Assembly (NCBI GenBank): GCA_034669045.1
Contig: JAXDOD010000190.1
Location: forward strand, 1-64,000
Source of the DNA: VAZQ01 sp034669045
Lineage (GTDB): Bacteria > Pseudomonadota > Alphaproteobacteria > Rhizobiales > Xanthobacteraceae
Direction of reading: 5' to 3'
Length of the DNA: 64,000 nucleotides
Numbering within the stretch: the stretch's first letter is position 1; every line of letters begins with the position of its first letter. The position numbers were made by a program, and so were the translations under genes. This document shows, piece after piece, positions 43,356 through 52,209 of this stretch. Under the pieces are notes generated by a model. The model saw only the letters and a list, made by a program, of their open reading frames with translations, did no database searches and had not been told where the DNA came from.

Positions 43356-44363
43356 ATGGACGCGTTGCCGCCATTCGAGCTGCTGCGCCCGACGACGCTC
43401 GACGACGTGCTGGCCGCACGCGCCGCGCATCCGCAAAGCGCGCTCATCGGCGGCGGCACCGACCTGATGGTGAACATCCGCCGCGGCATCGTCGCCCCAC
43501 CGGTGCTGATCGACACGAACCGGGTGGCCGAGCTGCGCGCCATCGCCGCCGACGCCGGCGCGCTCGCCATCGGCGCCGCGGTGAGGCTCGACGAGCTTGC
43601 CGCCCACCCGCAGGTAATCGCGCACTATCCCGTGGTGGCGCAGGCCGCGGGCTGCATCGCCGGGCCGACCCATCGCAACATGGGGACCGTCGGCGGCAAC
43701 CTGTGCCTCGACACGCGCTGCATCTTCTACAACCAGAGCGAATGGTGGCGCTCCGCCAACCATCATTGCCTCAAGACCACGGGCGACATCTGTCACGTCG
43801 CGCCCAAGAGTCACGGCGTGTGCTTTGCCACCTTCAGCGGCGATCTCGCGCCGGCGCTGCTGACGCTCGATGCGCAGGTCGAACTCGCCGGGCCGGCGGG
43901 CCGGCGGACGCTGCCGCTCGCCGATCTCTATATCGGCCATGCGCGCCACGACGCGGCGACCGGCGACGGCAAGAATTTTCTGGCGCTCAAGCCGGGCGAG
44001 CTCGTCACCGCGGTGCGCGCCAACAACACGCCGGGGCTGCGTTCGGCCTATGACAAGATCCGCATCCGCCGCTCGATCGAATATCCGGTCACCGGCGTGG
44101 CGGTGGCGCTGCGGCGGGACGGCGAGAGCCTCGTCGACCTGCGGGTGGCCTTCACCGGCACCAATCCGCGGCCGGTGCGGCTCGACGGCACCGAGCGGTT
44201 GTGCGGCGGGGCGCTCGACGACCGCGTCTTCCAGGGCCTCGATGCGCTGGTGCGCGATCAGATCATGTCGATGAAGACCACCTTCACGCCCGGCCATTAT
44301 CGCCGCCGCGTCGCCGGCGTGCTGGCGCGCCGGCTGGTCGCGCGGCTGTTCGAGAATGCGTGA
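43356..44363 (+). CDS. hcrB: 4-hydroxybenzoyl-CoA reductase beta subunit, FAD and [4Fe-4S]
   Basis: A 335-residue FAD subunit of the CO-dehydrogenase/medium type: FAD motifs GGGTDLMVNIRRG and GTVGGNLCLDTRC. The insertion unique to 4-hydroxybenzoyl-CoA reductase is present, with Cys122, Cys138, Cys146 and Cys156 (RCIFYN, HHCLK, DICHV, GVCFA). In the Thauera enzyme, cysteines at almost the same positions hold an extra [4Fe-4S] cluster that receives low-potential ferredoxin electrons. This separates the enzyme from ordinary aerobic hydroxylases. I start at ATG 43356; a GTG at 43353 is directly in front. Confidence 0.87.
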   Translation: MDALPPFELLRPTTLDDVLAARAAHPQSALIGGGTDLMVNIRRGIVAPPVLIDTNRVAELRAIAADAGALAIGAAVRLDELAAHPQVIAHYPVVAQAAGCIAGPTHRNMGTVGGNLCLDTRCIFYNQSEWWRSANHHCLKTTGDICHVAPKSHGVCFATFSGDLAPALLTLDAQVELAGPAGRRTLPLADLYIGHARHDAATGDGKNFLALKPGELVTAVRANNTPGLRSAYDKIRIRRSIEYPVTGVAVALRRDGESLVDLRVAFTGTNPRPVRLDGTERLCGGALDDRVFQGLDALVRDQIMSMKTTFTPGHYRRRVAGVLARRLVARLFENA

Positions 44364-44369
44364 GGGACG

Positions 44370-45173
44370 ATGAACCGGATGCATCCCGATTCGGTGCTGC
44401 TCGTGACGCTCGATTCCTGTCGTTACGACACGTTCCTGGCCGCGAAATCTCCGCACATGAAATCGATCGGGGCTTTGCACCGCGCGATGGCGCCGTCCAA
44501 CTTCACCTTCGGTTCACATGCCGCGATCTTCGTCGGGTTCACGCCGGGGGCGCCGGAGGTCCAGGCGCCCTTCGTCAATCCAAAATTTGCAAAGATTTTC
44601 AAGATGGCGCCGGGCGGTCTTCCCGGCATGCGGGAACCCTTCTTTGTGCTGGGCGGCCGCAACATCATCGAGGGATTCAAGGGCAACGGCTACCGGACGT
44701 TCGGTTCCGGCGCCGTCGCCTGGTTCGATCCGAGCCTGCCGACCGGGACGGTTCTGACCGAATCGTTCGATGAATTTTTCTATCCCGGCAACCCGCACTC
44801 CCTGGACGCGCAGCTCGCCTGGATCGATGGCCGCATCGGCGCGATGCAGGAGCCGGTCTTCCTGTTTCTCAATGTCGGCGAAACCCACGTGCCCTATTAC
44901 CACAAGGGCGCGGAGTGGAATCCCGACTACAATCCGTGCCAGCCGTTCGGGCCGGCGGAAAACAGCGCCGACGAGTGTCGGCGGCGGCAATTGGCCTGTG
45001 TCGAATATGTCGATTTCCAGCTTGCCGTGCTGTTGAAAATGTTCGAAAATAGCACCACCGTCATTTGCGCAGACCATGGAGATTGCTGGGGCGAGGACGG
45101 CTTGTGGGAACACGGCATCAGCCACCAGAAGGTTCTCGAAGTACCGCTTCTGATGCGCCTGCGGGGACGTTGA
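44370..45173 (+). CDS. Sulfatase/alkaline-phosphatase-fold protein
   Basis: A 267-residue protein with the start of the sulfatase core (SVLLVTLDSCRYDTFLAAKS, where DSCRYD takes the place of the metal-binding Asp and nucleophile region). FLFLNVGETHVPYYHKG and a second metal site TTVICADHGDCWGEDGLWEH follow. No signal peptide or membrane part, so it is cytoplasmic as read. It is shorter than classical sulfatases (about 450-500 residues). It follows hcrB by 6 bp but its family suggests an unrelated job, perhaps on cell-surface glycan or phosphoglycerol groups given the glycosyltransferases nearby (inference). Confidence 0.68.
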   Translation: MNRMHPDSVLLVTLDSCRYDTFLAAKSPHMKSIGALHRAMAPSNFTFGSHAAIFVGFTPGAPEVQAPFVNPKFAKIFKMAPGGLPGMREPFFVLGGRNIIEGFKGNGYRTFGSGAVAWFDPSLPTGTVLTESFDEFFYPGNPHSLDAQLAWIDGRIGAMQEPVFLFLNVGETHVPYYHKGAEWNPDYNPCQPFGPAENSADECRRRQLACVEYVDFQLAVLLKMFENSTTVICADHGDCWGEDGLWEHGISHQKVLEVPLLMRLRGR

Positions 45174-45234
45174 CGGAACCAGTTGCGATCGACATGCCTC
45201 AATGAGAATGATGGGCCGCCGGGGATCACACACG

Positions 45235-45816
45235 ATGTTGCCGAAGTCGATCGCGCACCGCGCCGCAACCGCCGGATTTGCGCTCGGTCTTTTGGCGGCC
45301 GGCGGGCCCGGCTCGCTGTTCGCGGCGGCGCCGACGCTGGACGATCCGCTGCTGACCTCGCCTCCGACCGGCGTGACGATCGACTTCGATCGCAAGGCGC
45401 CAACTCCGGAGACGCGCGCGCCCTCGGGAAATCCGCTCTGGGCGGTCCCGCTCAGCACGCTGCCGATTACGCGCGAGCGTCCGGTCTTCTCGCCGGGACG
45501 GCGCGCGCCGCAGCCGGCCGTCGCTCCGCAAGTGCAGGCTGCGCGGCCGCCGCCGCCGCCCCCGCCGGCTGAACCCGAGAAGCTGCGGCTGCAGTTGGTC
45601 GGAACCATCGTGCGCGAGTCGGAAGGCATTGCGGTGTTCGTCGACCCGGGCACGCAAAGCGTCGTTCGGCTGCGCACGGGCGAGGGCCACGAGGGCTGGA
45701 TTCTCCGCGCCGTCGACGGGCGCACCGTGACGCTGCAAAAAGGTCAGAGGTCCGAGGACCTATCGCTTCCGACGCCGGGGGTGGCGGGACCGGCCGCGGC
45801 CGCCCCGGAACTCTGA
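45235..45816 (+). CDS. GspC/GspN-like periplasmic component of the type II secretion system
   Basis: Start at ATG 45235 gives a clean signal sequence (MLPKSIAHRAATAGFALGLL ending SLFAAAP); a frame-consistent ATG at 45202 is possible. A proline-rich linker (QAARPPPPPPPAEPEK) leads to a small beta domain of HR/PilP type: LRLQLVGTIVRESEGIAVFV, VVRLRTGEGHEGWILRAVDG, GRTVTLQKGQ. In T2SS this domain couples the inner-membrane platform to the secretin. It lies about 8 kb from gspD but is probably part of the same machine. Confidence 0.62.
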   Translation: MLPKSIAHRAATAGFALGLLAAGGPGSLFAAAPTLDDPLLTSPPTGVTIDFDRKAPTPETRAPSGNPLWAVPLSTLPITRERPVFSPGRRAPQPAVAPQVQAARPPPPPPPAEPEKLRLQLVGTIVRESEGIAVFVDPGTQSVVRLRTGEGHEGWILRAVDGRTVTLQKGQRSEDLSLPTPGVAGPAAAAPEL

Positions 45817-45843
45817 CTGCGGTACAATCAGGAATCACCGTCC

Positions 45844-46389
45844 ATGTCGCTCCGCCCCATCAACGGCCTGCCGATGCTGATGCGCGCAGCCGGACTCGTC
45901 GCGCTGGTCATCGGCATGGCAGGGCCCGTGCGGGCCGACGTCCAGGTCTCCGGCCAGGCCAACGCGGTGCTGGTGGTGGCGCAGGATGCTCCGGTCGACG
46001 AGGTCCTGGGCGCCCTGCAGCAGGCGTTCGGATTCCAATACCGCGCCGCCCAGCCGCTGAGCCGCGTGATTACCGGGACCTATAGCGGGCCATTGCAGCG
46101 GGTGGTGGCGCGTCTGCTCGAGGGCTACGACTACACGATTCAATCGTCGTCGAGCGGCATTGGCGCGGTCGTGTTCGGCCAGGCCGGCAACCGCTCGACC
46201 TCGGGCATGCCGGCCGCGATGGGGCGGCAGACGCCGGTCATGGCGCCGCAAAATGGACAAGGCTGGGCGGGCGGCGCGATGAATCCGGGTCCTTCCAGGC
46301 GTGGAGCGTCGGCGGCTCCGGCCGTGCAACCCCCGACGCCGATGCTGGCGCCGGGCCAAAGGTCGCTCATTCCCGAAGACCAGCTTTGA
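45844..46389 (+). CDS. Secretin-N/STN-like periplasmic protein of T2SS context
   Basis: A 181-residue protein with signal peptide (MLMRAAGLVALVIGMAGPVRA). A short secretin/TonB N-terminal-like domain follows: VVAQDAPVDEVLGALQQAFG, FQYRAAQPLSRVITGTYSGP, LQRVVARLLEGYDYTIQSSS. The C-terminal tail is disordered and rich in Gly, Pro and Ala. STN-type domains mediate ring contacts in secretins. It sits 27 bp after the GspC/N-like gene. Role as a secretin-associated factor is inference. Confidence 0.58.
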   Translation: MSLRPINGLPMLMRAAGLVALVIGMAGPVRADVQVSGQANAVLVVAQDAPVDEVLGALQQAFGFQYRAAQPLSRVITGTYSGPLQRVVARLLEGYDYTIQSSSSGIGAVVFGQAGNRSTSGMPAAMGRQTPVMAPQNGQGWAGGAMNPGPSRRGASAAPAVQPPTPMLAPGQRSLIPEDQL

Positions 46390-48749
46390 GCCGTGCCGCT
46401 CACCTGAAAACGGTGAATCTGGCGGAGGTCGTACGGCAGGCGGTCGATCTCCACCGACAGGGACGGCTGGCGGAAGCCGAACAGCGATACACGGCCATTC
46501 TTCGCGACAAGCCCAATCACTTCGACGCGTTGCATCTGCTGGGCGTGCTGCGCCATCAGCGCGGCGAGCACGCCGAAGCGGTGCGCTTGATTTCCGCGGC
46601 GCTTGTCATCAAGCCGAACGCCGTCGAAGCGCTCCTGAACCATGGCGCTGTTCTTGCCGCGCAAGAACGATCCCGGGAAGCCCTGGCGAGCTACGACCGC
46701 GCTCTGGCGATCAGTCCGGCGAACGCCGATGCGCATTACAATCGCGCAAACATATTGCATGTGCTGGAGCGTCGCGAGGATGCGCTGGCGAGCTATGACA
46801 AGGCGCTGGCGCTCAACGATGGCCATGGCGACGCGCACTACAACCGCGGCAACGTGCTGCAGGAGCTCAAGCGCCACGACGCCGCGATCGCAAGCTATGA
46901 CCGGGCGCTGGCGCTCAGGCCCGAACACGTCGACGCCTTCAACAATCGAGGCAACGCGCTCAGGGCGCTCGACCGGCATCCGGAAGCCGTCGCGAGCTAC
47001 GACAGGGCCCTTGAACTTGATCCTTGCTACCCGAACGCTCACAGCAACCGCGGCTTCTCGCTGCAGGCACTCGGGCGACATGCAGAAGCGGTGGCCAGCT
47101 ATGACCGGGCGCTGGCGCTTGGTTCCGGCCGGCCGCACGCGGACGAGCTCGACGATCGCGGCACCGCACTGATCGCGCTCAACCGGCCTGAAGAAGCGCT
47201 GGAAAGCTATGATCGGGCGCTTGAGCTCGATCCCGACCACGTCTCCGCATTATACAATCGCGCGATTACGCTCCACATGATGAACCGCCGTGACGAGGCG
47301 GCGGACAGCCTGCATCGCGCGCTGAAGGTCAAGCCGGACGAGATCAAGCTCGAACTGGCCTTGTGCATGATTCAATTGTCGGTGCTGTACGCCGACGAGG
47401 CCGAGATCGATCAGCGGCGCGCGGCCTACGGCGGGTCCCTGGACGGGCTCTGTGCAGCAGCGGAGGATCGGCAAAGGCTCATCGATCTGGGCCAATGCGT
47501 CGGTTCAATCCAGCCGTTCTTTCTGCCCTATCAGGGCCGCAACGATCGCGAGCTGCAGGCCCGCTACGGTTCGCTGATGTGCCAGGCCATGGCTGCGCGC
47601 TTTCCCGCGCTCCCGATGGCGCCGCCGCCGCAGCCGGGGGAGCCGGTGCGTGTCGGAATCGTCAGCGGCTATTTCAGGACCCACTCCAACTGGAAGATTC
47701 CGATCAAGGGCTGGCTCGGTCAGCTCGATCGCCAGCGGTTTCGGCTATTCGGCTATCACACCGCCAGCCAGCAGGATGCCGACACAGCCGCGGCCGCCGC
47801 GTTGTGCGACCGCTTCGTCCAGGGACCCCTGGCGATCGAGCAGTGGCGGCAGGAAATCTCGTCGGATGCGCTGCATGTTCTGATCTATCCCGAGGTCGGC
47901 ATGGATCCGGCCGCGGCCCAGCTTGCGGCGCAACGCCTGGCGCCGGTGCAGTGCAATTCCTGGGGCCACCCGGAAACCAGCGGCTACCCGACGCTCGACT
48001 ATTACCTGAGCAGCGATCTGATGGAGCCGGCGGACGGCGCGGAACACTACACCGAGCGGCTTGTTCGCCTGCCCAATCTGTCGGTCTATTGCGAGCCGTC
48101 CGATCTGTCGTCCCTCCCGTTCGACCGGGAGGATTTTGGGATGCGGCCGGACGCCACCGTGTTCTGGTGCGGGCAATCGCTTTACAAGTACCTGCCGCAA
48201 TACGATCAAGTCTTTGCCCGCATCGCGAGCCAGGTCGGCAACTGCCAGTTTGTGTTCGTGGAATTTCAGAAAAACAAGCAGATCACCGAGCTGTTCGGCC
48301 GGCGGCTGCGCGACGCCTTTGCGACTCATGGACTGCTGGCCGGCGACTACTGCGTCGTGCTGCAGCGGCTCGATCCGCAGCAATTCGTCACCGCGAGCGG
48401 CTTGTGCGATATCTGCCTCGACAGCATCGGCTGGTCAGGCTGCAACTCGACCTTCGACAGCCTGAGACATGGGTTGCCGATCGTCACGATGACCGCAGCC
48501 CTGATGCGGGGCCGTCACAGCGCCGCGATGCTCGAGCGGATCGGCGTGAACGACACCGTCACCACGACGGTGGACGACTATGTGGCGACGGCGGTTCGGC
48601 TGGCGACGCAGGGGGCGTGGCGCGCAGCCGTCAAACAAAAAATCCTCGCCAATGTGCATCGCCTCTATCATGACCGCGCCTGCATTGCGGCGCTGGAGAC
48701 GTTCCTCATTCGCGCCGCGCGCGGCGGTTGCAGGCGGCACGGCGATTAG
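46386..48749 (+). CDS. TPR protein with O-GlcNAc-transferase (SPINDLY-type) catalytic domain
   Basis: A 787-residue protein. It starts at TTG 46386, which overlaps the previous stop (TTGA); an in-frame GTG at 46413 is an alternative. Residues 10-330 are about nine TPRs (AHYNRANILHVLERREDALA, SYDKALALNDGHGDAHYNRG). The C-terminal GT41 half has VRVGIVSGYFRTHSNWKIPI, NSWGHPETSGYPTLDYYLSS, CGQSLYKYLPQYDQVFARIA and IGWSGCNSTFDSLRHGLPIV. GT41 enzymes attach sugars to Ser/Thr of proteins; the donor and target are unknown. Position between T2SS genes and secreted beta-helix proteins suggests it modifies exported or surface proteins. Confidence 0.82.
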   Translation: MSRAAHLKTVNLAEVVRQAVDLHRQGRLAEAEQRYTAILRDKPNHFDALHLLGVLRHQRGEHAEAVRLISAALVIKPNAVEALLNHGAVLAAQERSREALASYDRALAISPANADAHYNRANILHVLERREDALASYDKALALNDGHGDAHYNRGNVLQELKRHDAAIASYDRALALRPEHVDAFNNRGNALRALDRHPEAVASYDRALELDPCYPNAHSNRGFSLQALGRHAEAVASYDRALALGSGRPHADELDDRGTALIALNRPEEALESYDRALELDPDHVSALYNRAITLHMMNRRDEAADSLHRALKVKPDEIKLELALCMIQLSVLYADEAEIDQRRAAYGGSLDGLCAAAEDRQRLIDLGQCVGSIQPFFLPYQGRNDRELQARYGSLMCQAMAARFPALPMAPPPQPGEPVRVGIVSGYFRTHSNWKIPIKGWLGQLDRQRFRLFGYHTASQQDADTAAAAALCDRFVQGPLAIEQWRQEISSDALHVLIYPEVGMDPAAAQLAAQRLAPVQCNSWGHPETSGYPTLDYYLSSDLMEPADGAEHYTERLVRLPNLSVYCEPSDLSSLPFDREDFGMRPDATVFWCGQSLYKYLPQYDQVFARIASQVGNCQFVFVEFQKNKQITELFGRRLRDAFATHGLLAGDYCVVLQRLDPQQFVTASGLCDICLDSIGWSGCNSTFDSLRHGLPIVTMTAALMRGRHSAAMLERIGVNDTVTTTVDDYVATAVRLATQGAWRAAVKQKILANVHRLYHDRACIAALETFLIRAARGGCRRHGD

Positions 48750-48967
48750 CGCGCCGATTTACATGCGATGCGTGCTGTCGTTGGTATCCTCAGGCGCACA
48801 AGCAAAGTATTCTGCAGACTTGCGCAGTGCAAAAGATCGAATTTTTCCATCAATCCCAGAGTTCCTTCCGCATTACCGCGTTCAGTCGCTTGTCAAAGAC
48901 TTGGCCCGTGTTACTTTGCCGCGCGGCAACGCCCCCAGAGGGCATCGATTCAATCGGGAGAGCTTGG

Positions 48968-49984
48968 ATGAAAAAGACTGCGGTGTTTACAGTCACGGTG
49001 GTGGCGCTGGCCAGCGCGACGTCAGCGGCCATGGCCGATCAGCGCTGGGTGCACAAGAGCAGCGATGCCGGCATCGGCGCGAATTGCGGCGCCAACAGCA
49101 ATGTGAATGACGCTGTCAACGGCCCCTGCACCACCCTCACGGCGGCCTACAACAACGCCAAGGCGGCCGGTGGCAACGTCGCGCGACTGATGATCCTCAG
49201 CAGCGGCGGATTCAACGAGAGCTTGACGCTGGACTGGGGCAATGGTCCGAGCGAAATCCGCTCGGTCGGCGATTCCAAGCCGGGCCTCAACGGCCTTGCC
49301 GGTCAGAATTCGCTCGTCATCAATACGCTGAGCGACGTCAGGCTGTTCGATTTTCGCATCGGCGGACAGTCCGGCGCCGGCTTGAACAACATCCAGGCCG
49401 TGGGGGCCTTGGGCACTTTGGAACTCCACCGGATGGAGCTGCGGGGTGCGGGCGGCTTCGGCATCAACATCCAGCCGACGTCGGGCAACGGTCCCAACAG
49501 CGTCAGCACGGTCTACATCGTCGATTCGAATATCGCCAACGCAAGCCAGGGCCTCATTCAGATCAGGCCGGTCGGAAATACCACGGTCGGCACCGTCATC
49601 AAGAACACGCAGATCCACCATGGGACGGGCTTCGGGGTAAAGACCGACAGCTCGGCCTCGAGCAGCAGCATCCCGGTGAAGACGCTGATCTCGAACAGCG
49701 TCGTTACCAACGTCACAAACGCGGCGGTCAACGCTACCGCCCCGGCCAGCGGCGGGGCACACTCGCTGGTGCTCATTGAGAACACCGACGTTCTGAATGC
49801 AAACAATGGCACCGTGGCCAATGGCGAAAACGCCTCGGTCGTGCTCAACAACGCGACCATTCTCGGAAATGGCGTGGGCGTCAACATCGTGGGCGGAACC
49901 GTGTGGTCCTACGGTAACAACGTGATCAGTTTCAACACAACCCAGATCACGGGCGGCGTATTGAATACACAGAGCCCGCAATAG
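48968..49984 (+). CDS. Secreted right-handed beta-helix protein
   Basis: The 338-residue protein starts at ATG 48968 after a GGGAGAG site. Signal peptide MKKTAVFTVTVVALASATSA is followed by repeated beta-strand turns with Asn ladders (SLVINTLSDVRLFDFRIGGQ, GFGINIQPTSGNGP, TVIKNTQIHHGTGFGVKTDS). This is the pattern of pectate-lyase-like parallel beta-helices, but no catalytic residues are identifiable. Two conserved-looking cysteines near the mature start (NCGANSN, GPCTTLTAAYNNA). Probably secreted, plausibly through the nearby T2SS. A strong terminator follows at 50024. Confidence 0.75.
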   Translation: MKKTAVFTVTVVALASATSAAMADQRWVHKSSDAGIGANCGANSNVNDAVNGPCTTLTAAYNNAKAAGGNVARLMILSSGGFNESLTLDWGNGPSEIRSVGDSKPGLNGLAGQNSLVINTLSDVRLFDFRIGGQSGAGLNNIQAVGALGTLELHRMELRGAGGFGINIQPTSGNGPNSVSTVYIVDSNIANASQGLIQIRPVGNTTVGTVIKNTQIHHGTGFGVKTDSSASSSSIPVKTLISNSVVTNVTNAAVNATAPASGGAHSLVLIENTDVLNANNGTVANGENASVVLNNATILGNGVGVNIVGGTVWSYGNNVISFNTTQITGGVLNTQSPQ

Positions 49985-50023
49985 GACCCTGGAAGCCAGG
50001 CGAGAACGATCCGCCGTTGAACG

Positions 50024-50054
50024 GACCGGGCGACGATGTCGCCCGGTCTTTTTT
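50024..50054 (+). terminator. Intrinsic terminator of the beta-helix gene
   Basis: GACCGGGCGAC (50024-50034) pairs perfectly with GTCGCCCGGTC (50038-50048) around a 3-base loop, followed by six T. Confidence 0.92.
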
Positions 50055-50106
50055 GCTGTTGTAGGCACTTGCCGGGCGCTGCAAACCCTCTGCGGCTGCA
50101 ACCGGC

Positions 50107-50205
50107 TAGAGCACGTTCAGTTTCCTTGAAACCGAACGTGCTCTAGGACTCTTGCGCTGGTCGCATTTTCGACGGAAAACCGGATTCCACTTTTCCTGAA
50201 AATGC
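50107..50205. repeat. Rhizobial palindromic repeat pair
   Basis: TAGAGCACGTTC (50107-50118) pairs with GAACGTGCTCTA (50134-50145). Then GCATTTTC (50163-50170) pairs with GAAAATGC (50198-50205) around GGAAAACCGGATTCCACTTT. The second is a variant of the dispersed GAGCATGATC...GGAAAACCGG..CCACTTTT...GATCATGCTC repeat common between rhizobial genes. It ends 11 bp before the next start codon. Confidence 0.75.
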
Positions 50206-50216
50206 TCTAACGCAGG

Positions 50217-51098
50217 ATGCCCGTGCCGAACGATCCATCATGGAGATTCCAGGGCAGGCTCGGCGTGTCCGAGCTGCTGCGGATCATTCTTGCCGCTGTC
50301 GAGCGCCGCCAGGGATTTTCACTGATCCGGCTCGGATGCAGTGAAGGCATCGCCATGGCATGGCCCGATATTTCCACTCGCGAGGAGCTTGCGTCGCATC
50401 TTTTCGGCTGGTTCGGTCCGCAGGATTTTTCCGACCAGGACCGCGATCAAATCGCGCAACTGGCCCGCTCGTCGGTCTTGTCAGCCGACGTGATCGGCTT
50501 GCCGACCCTGGCGCAGATGGAGAAGGATATCGGCTATCCGCGTGTTTTCGAGGCGGTCGAGTTGCATGACTTGCAGCGGCACCGTCCGCATAAATGCGAT
50601 GCCAATATTCATTGGTACCTGCAATTCTCCGGCGCGATCGCATCGATCGTCCGCGATCGCGATTTCATCGGGCTGATCGGCTGTCGCGAAATCGATCAGG
50701 AGTTGATGCAGACGTTCAACGTCGCGTCGACGCGGTCGTATCTCGTGCGCGGCGAGGAGGGCTACAAGGGCTCCGTGCTCGAGCCGCATTGGCCGACCGG
50801 TTTCTCGCGGATCAGGGATCAACTGGAGGTCCCGTATCCTGGAGCGATTTTTCTGGTCGGCGCGGGCGTCCTGGGCAAGGCTTATTGCGAAATGGTCAAG
50901 CAGCAGGGCGGGGTTGCACTCGATATCGGGAGCTTGTTCGATTCATGGGCGAGCGTCACCAGCAGGCTGCGGTTCGGCCGTTTTCCGCAGCTCTTCTCGC
51001 TGGATCATTGCAAGACTGTCATTGAGGATGCCGAAGCGCGCCAACGGCGCATGGACGGATATATCGTCGAATTGGGTCTCGAAACGGCCACCTACTGA
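50217..51098 (+). CDS. GT-D-type fold glycosyltransferase-like protein
   Basis: A 293-residue protein. LLRIILAAVERRQGFSLIRL, GCSEGIAMAW near the N-terminus replaces the usual SxxRxGDGE motif of the GT-D/DUF1792 fold. HWYLQFSGAIASIVRDRDFI, GLIGCREI and PGAIFLVGAGVLGKAYCEMV, KQQGGVALDIGSLFDSWA match the C-terminal half of that fold. GT-D enzymes act in glycosylation of surface adhesins and capsules. Here the acidic motif is altered (GCSEG for GDGE), so activity is uncertain. It lies between two secreted beta-helix protein genes. Confidence 0.62.
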   Translation: MPVPNDPSWRFQGRLGVSELLRIILAAVERRQGFSLIRLGCSEGIAMAWPDISTREELASHLFGWFGPQDFSDQDRDQIAQLARSSVLSADVIGLPTLAQMEKDIGYPRVFEAVELHDLQRHRPHKCDANIHWYLQFSGAIASIVRDRDFIGLIGCREIDQELMQTFNVASTRSYLVRGEEGYKGSVLEPHWPTGFSRIRDQLEVPYPGAIFLVGAGVLGKAYCEMVKQQGGVALDIGSLFDSWASVTSRLRFGRFPQLFSLDHCKTVIEDAEARQRRMDGYIVELGLETATY

Positions 51099-51148
51099 GG
51101 TGTGGTCGGACCGCGCTGCTGCATCGCCATCGTTCGTCGCGGCATCAT

Positions 51149-51176
51149 GCGCAACCCGGGTAAGCCCGGGTTGCGC
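51149..51176. terminator. Hairpin between convergent genes, possible bidirectional terminator
   Basis: A perfect 12-bp inverted repeat (GCGCAACCCGGG, 51149-51160; CCCGGGTTGCGC, 51165-51176) with a 4-base loop lies between the plus-strand GT-D gene and the minus-strand beta-helix gene. It lacks a T-run, so termination is plausible by position rather than certain. Confidence 0.6.
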
Positions 51177-51237
51177 GGAAGAGGGCGGAGACCGGACTCA
51201 TGCCGAGTCGGGATCGAGGAAAGCCGGCATCAATCCA

Positions 51238-52209
51238 TCATTCCGGAACCAGGGTGCCTGTGAAGGCCCCAGGCGCCCCGTTACCGTCCACGCTGTTGTT
51301 CTTGTACGTAAGCAGCGCGCCGCTGTTTACAGACGTCACTCCGGTCGCATTCCCGGTGATGACCGTATTGCTGACGCGGATGGTCGAGGTTCCGCCGTTC
51401 GACTGGAGCCCATTGGTCCCGTTGTTGGACGTGGCGCTGTGGTCGACCATGACCTGCACCGTCGCTCCGCCCGACACGGCCGTGATGGAAAGGACCCCGT
51501 TGGAGCCGTTGCTCGAGGTCTGGCTTTCCCAGACAGAACCGTCGACCGCCCCGGTGCCGCCCCTGCCATCGAACGCGATCCCGAAGGTGGAGTTGTTCAC
51601 CGTCTGAACCTTGTTCAGGACAACCTTGGCTGTCGCCGCTCCGGTCGGGTTGACGTTGATGCCGCTGTTGTTGTTGGAAATGTAGCTATCCACCACGGTC
51701 AGCGTGGCAGCGCCTGCACCCGGGGTGAAGTGAATCCCGTGTCCGGACGCGGCGGCCTTGAAACCTCGGATCCTGGTATTTTGAACGTGCAAAGCCGCGC
51801 CGGCGATGAATCTGATCCCGATCGTGCCCGGTGACACTGTGGTGGTCAAGCCAAGCCCTTCGATGTCCAGACCCCGCAAGAAGACGACGTCGTTCGGGCC
51901 TGCGTTGACGGTGATGCCGGGGCCTGCGCTCACCAGCACGCCGGCCTCGACGCCTTCGCAGACGATGGCCATCGACTTGGTGATCGTCACGCCGCCGAAG
52001 CCGCCGCTATCGAGGCAGTTGATCTCGCCGCCGGCCGCGGTCTTCGAGATCGTGCCCGCGAAAGTCTTGCAAGGCGCCGTGCGGCTGCAGGGATTGACGT
52101 CGTCGCCGACGCCCGACACCCAGGTTCGCGTGGCCTGTGCCAACGCCACATCGGGAACGAACGCCACGCCTACCAGGCACGCAATACCGAACGCGGCAAC
52201 TGACCTCAT
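51238..52209 (-). CDS. Secreted beta-helix protein, second of the region
   Basis: Start at ATG 52209 is fixed by AAGGAGG five bases upstream. Signal peptide MRSVAAFGIACLVGVAFVPD to ALAQA. The mature protein begins TRTWVSGVGDDVNPCSRTAP, CKTFAGTISKTAAGGEINCL, a hallmark of a rhizobial/proteobacterial right-handed beta-helix family. Asn-rich coils follow (SYISNNNSGINVNP, HSATSNNGTNGLQSNGG). 323 residues. Cys in PCSRTAPCKTF, INCLDS and IVCEG may form disulfides. No enzyme residues seen. It is a likely T2SS or other secreted substrate, alone on its transcript. Confidence 0.78.
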   Translation of the reverse strand: MRSVAAFGIACLVGVAFVPDVALAQATRTWVSGVGDDVNPCSRTAPCKTFAGTISKTAAGGEINCLDSGGFGGVTITKSMAIVCEGVEAGVLVSAGPGITVNAGPNDVVFLRGLDIEGLGLTTTVSPGTIGIRFIAGAALHVQNTRIRGFKAAASGHGIHFTPGAGAATLTVVDSYISNNNSGINVNPTGAATAKVVLNKVQTVNNSTFGIAFDGRGGTGAVDGSVWESQTSSNGSNGVLSITAVSGGATVQVMVDHSATSNNGTNGLQSNGGTSTIRVSNTVITGNATGVTSVNSGALLTYKNNSVDGNGAPGAFTGTLVPE

